Source: Pempheris klunzingeri
Taxonomy: Eukaryota; Chordata; Actinopteri; Acropomatiformes; Pempheridae
Assembly: GCF_042242105.1 (NCBI RefSeq)
Contig: NC_092028.1
Span: 11,021,338 to 11,085,337, forward strand
DNA length: 64,000 bases
Direction: 5' to 3'
Under the pieces are notes generated by a model that saw nothing but the letters and a program-made list of their open reading frames with translations, had not been told where the DNA came from and made no database searches. Below, in pieces: positions 62,501 through 64,000 of this stretch (its first letter is position 1; each line of letters opens with the position of its first letter). The position numbers were made by a program, and so were the translations under genes.

Positions 62501-63257
62501 GAATAAGAATAAGAATACACTTCAAACACAAAGTAAAATATAAATATATAAAAGTATGAATAAAAAAAAAAGATGTATTAAAAATTATTATTACAAATTA
62601 TTACACAGAGGTAAATAACATGCTTATTAACATCTTGGAACTGAAAAAAAAACCAACTATTTATCTTGTCTTATGTCTTGCATTTACCTTTTATGCAAGT
62701 TATGCCAAAGAGATACCTTAAAATTGCACTTTTTTAAAACTATTTTTGTCCAATCCACTACAAGATAAAAGATAATTAAAAAGAGATAATGTTATTGAGA
62801 TGAGTTTGCTCATGACTATTAAGCAAAATCCAGCCGTTACAAATGCTGTGAGATGTGGCTAAAATCATTCTGTATAGGATTTTGACAATTTGCACAATGT
62901 GTACAGTATAACTTCTAATCCGTTTACTTTGGTACAAAAAAGGTATGTAAGCTCAGAATAAAGCATTTCACTTCAAGACCCAGCCATCAGCAACTAATTT
63001 TAAAGGCTGATAATTCATTCATTCAAGCCCCTAAGGTCTAAAAAAGATTTTAGATTTTTCTATTGGCCAATTGGCTCCCAATATTCTCCTTCCTTTACCA
63101 GGCGAGTGATGAGCATACAGGCGGTGGTGCAGTTGTAGGCCTCGCTGTACTTCCCAAGCTCCTTCAAGCAAAGCGCCTTCCTGTACAGAGCCCTGCGGCT
63201 TTCTGTACACACATCCAGAGCACTGTCGCAGTCCTTCACAGCTAGCTCATGCTCCCC
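53533..63257 (-). CDS. ZC3H7B: Zinc finger CCCH domain-containing protein 7B / RoXaN (N-terminus beyond right edge)
   Basis: RNA-binding protein with TPR, LD motif and zinc fingers. Nineteen minus-strand exons: 63257-63099, 62363-62283, 61921-61862, 61768-61714, 61597-61425, 60193-59599, 59450-59389, 59288-59104, 58820 (or 58866)-58705, 58351-58146, 57260-57160, 57039-56858, 56270-56191, 56021-55870, 55678-55573, 54939-54834, 54507-54392, 54295-54126, 53713-53533; about 961 residues visible. The first exon is a TPR (LAVKDCDSALDV...ALYRKALCLKELGKYSEAY). Next come acidic LD repeats, then CCCH fingers (CHREDSCYYAH, CNYGGQCSFAH, CPDGVSCDYAH) and a C2H2-like finger (CQLCDRHSNSERQWQQHISTETH). The protein ends GKYNYLLQD. 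Odd points: one GC-AG intron, one finger lacking His, and one ambiguous exon junction (59104/58820). TEF and TOB2 as neighbours favour ZC3H7B over ZC3H7A. Confidence 0.92.
56430..56790. repeat. Unclassified fish interspersed repeat in a ZC3H7B intron
   Basis: The text cactctcctttcagctcagt, aaatatctggctctttag, caccagctagtggctaac and ctgagcaggtagtgtag belongs to a repeat I recognise from many fish genomes, class unknown. Borders are approximate. Confidence 0.45.
57748..57773. repeat. (CATT)n short tandem repeat
   Basis: About five attc units in ttattcattcattcattcat. Confidence 0.85.
57897..58005 (-). mobile_element. Non-LTR retroposon tail, copy 1
   Basis: The segment ataatccccagggggaaatt then gctttttgttacacacagct is repeated almost exactly at 62449. 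On the minus strand it reads like a LINE 3' end (CAATTTCCCCCTGGGGAT) followed by an A/T-rich simple tail. An (AAT)n run adjoins it at 57970-58005. Confidence 0.55.
61769..61861 (-). other. 93-bp GC-AG intron of ZC3H7B
   Basis: The donor on the minus strand is ATCAAG|GCAAGT and the acceptor is CTCCCAG|GTGTCT. GCAAGT after AAG is the exact consensus for the GC-AG class of U2 introns. Phase 0 on both sides keeps the frame. Confidence 0.8.
62449..62540 (-). mobile_element. Non-LTR retroposon tail, copy 2
   Basis: Near-identical to 57897-57972 over about 75 bases, differing mainly in a gaataa unit expanded to four copies. Same orientation in another intron of the same gene. Confidence 0.55.
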
Positions 63258-64000
63258 CTGCGGAAAACATGACAGGACAAGGACAAGGTGAGAAATGGTC
63301 AAACTAGGAAGGAAAAGCAAACTGATGCACACACATAAGGAGCAATTAAATCAGGACACATTTCAATTCTCTACTTGTTATTATTATTATTTTATTGTAC
63401 ACTATCAGCTAAGACAACATATACATTGTGCTCAACATGAAGGCACAATCTATCAAATAACAATTTAGTTTCCAACTTGATGTTTTCTTTGCTGTGCAGG
63501 TTTAAGCTCAGCGGCCTGGTGCTGGTGATAAACACATCTAAGGCTGGGTTTCACCAACAAGGATTCATTTATAAACCTAATTGAATTATGGTTTAACAAA
63601 CTTTAAAAAAAATAAAATAAAAAAATCAACTGTTGTTTAAAGAGAGGTTTAAGTCTAATCCTTCTCAATTCTAAATTCAAATGTGATACAATACTCAAGG
63701 AGGTTTAATTTTGAAAATGGCTGCCTTTTAAGATGGTTTGAGCAGAATAATGAAGTTCCTTTGAGAAAGTGAAGATCCGATTGTGCTTTATGATGCTGCT
63801 GAATTTTTTACAGGTCACCAAAGACACTGTTGTGGAGCAGAACAGGAAGGTTGAGCCAAGTGTCAAACATGGCAGTGAAAGAAAAGGCCGCTGAGATTTT
63901 GTGCCATTGAAAGTTAGAGGGTGGATGGGGACCTGTTTGGGCTGAACAACTCCACTGCCTGCCAAATTGTCTGGGTGTGTCTAGGAGTGTCTACAGCAAC
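63258..64000. other. ZC3H7B upstream intron at the window edge
   Basis: No coding exon is seen. The remaining N-terminal TPR exons of ZC3H7B should lie to the right of the window. Contains A/T-rich stretches (63606-63630) only. Confidence 0.5.

Overview
This window is vertebrate nuclear DNA, almost certainly from a ray-finned (teleost) fish. The evidence is GT-AG introns, long UTRs, abundant CA/GA/TA microsatellites, fish-type repeats (a palindromic hAT-like MITE, a Tc1 relic, a 'tail' sequence shared by two introns), and proteins that align exon by exon with vertebrate families. There are no bacterial operons, CRISPR arrays or phage genes. I found no convincing rRNA, tRNA or microRNA gene.

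Layout, left to right: the last two coding exons of PMM1 (+, cut by the left edge); CSDC2 (-, 3 coding exons); POLR3H (-, 6 coding exons); ACO2 (-, 18 coding exons, complete); TOB2 (+, one coding exon with an upstream noncoding exon); TEF (-, 4 coding exons plus a second, distal alternative first exon); ZC3H7B (-, 19 coding exons visible, N-terminus beyond the right edge). All exon junctions were checked by hand for splice sites and reading phase. They close cleanly except one pair in ZC3H7B.

The gene set matches human 22q13.2 (ZC3H7B-TEF-TOB2-PHF5A-ACO2-POLR3H-CSDC2-PMM1), which supports the orthology calls. From memory of the human map there are two differences: PHF5A is absent between TOB2 and ACO2, and POLR3H points the same way as ACO2 instead of the opposite way. 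The genes do not form a pathway. They cover sugar-phosphate metabolism (PMM1), RNA binding (CSDC2, ZC3H7B), RNA polymerase III (POLR3H), the TCA cycle (ACO2), anti-proliferative/deadenylation control (TOB2) and circadian PAR-bZIP transcription (TEF).

The most noteworthy signals are these: a complete iron-responsive element whose stem contains the ACO2 start codon; a POLR3H intron whose 5' splice site is the first GT of a ~114-bp GT microsatellite, and a probable intronic poly(A) site in the same gene; two TEF promoters, one preceded by three CACGTG E-boxes within 77 bp; homopolymer expansions in TEF; many LD-type motifs in ZC3H7B; a GC-AG intron; two TOB2 uORFs; and CTCF-like motifs in convergent orientation. 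I do not see a previously undescribed multi-gene system here. The novelty is regulatory and at the level of gene structure.
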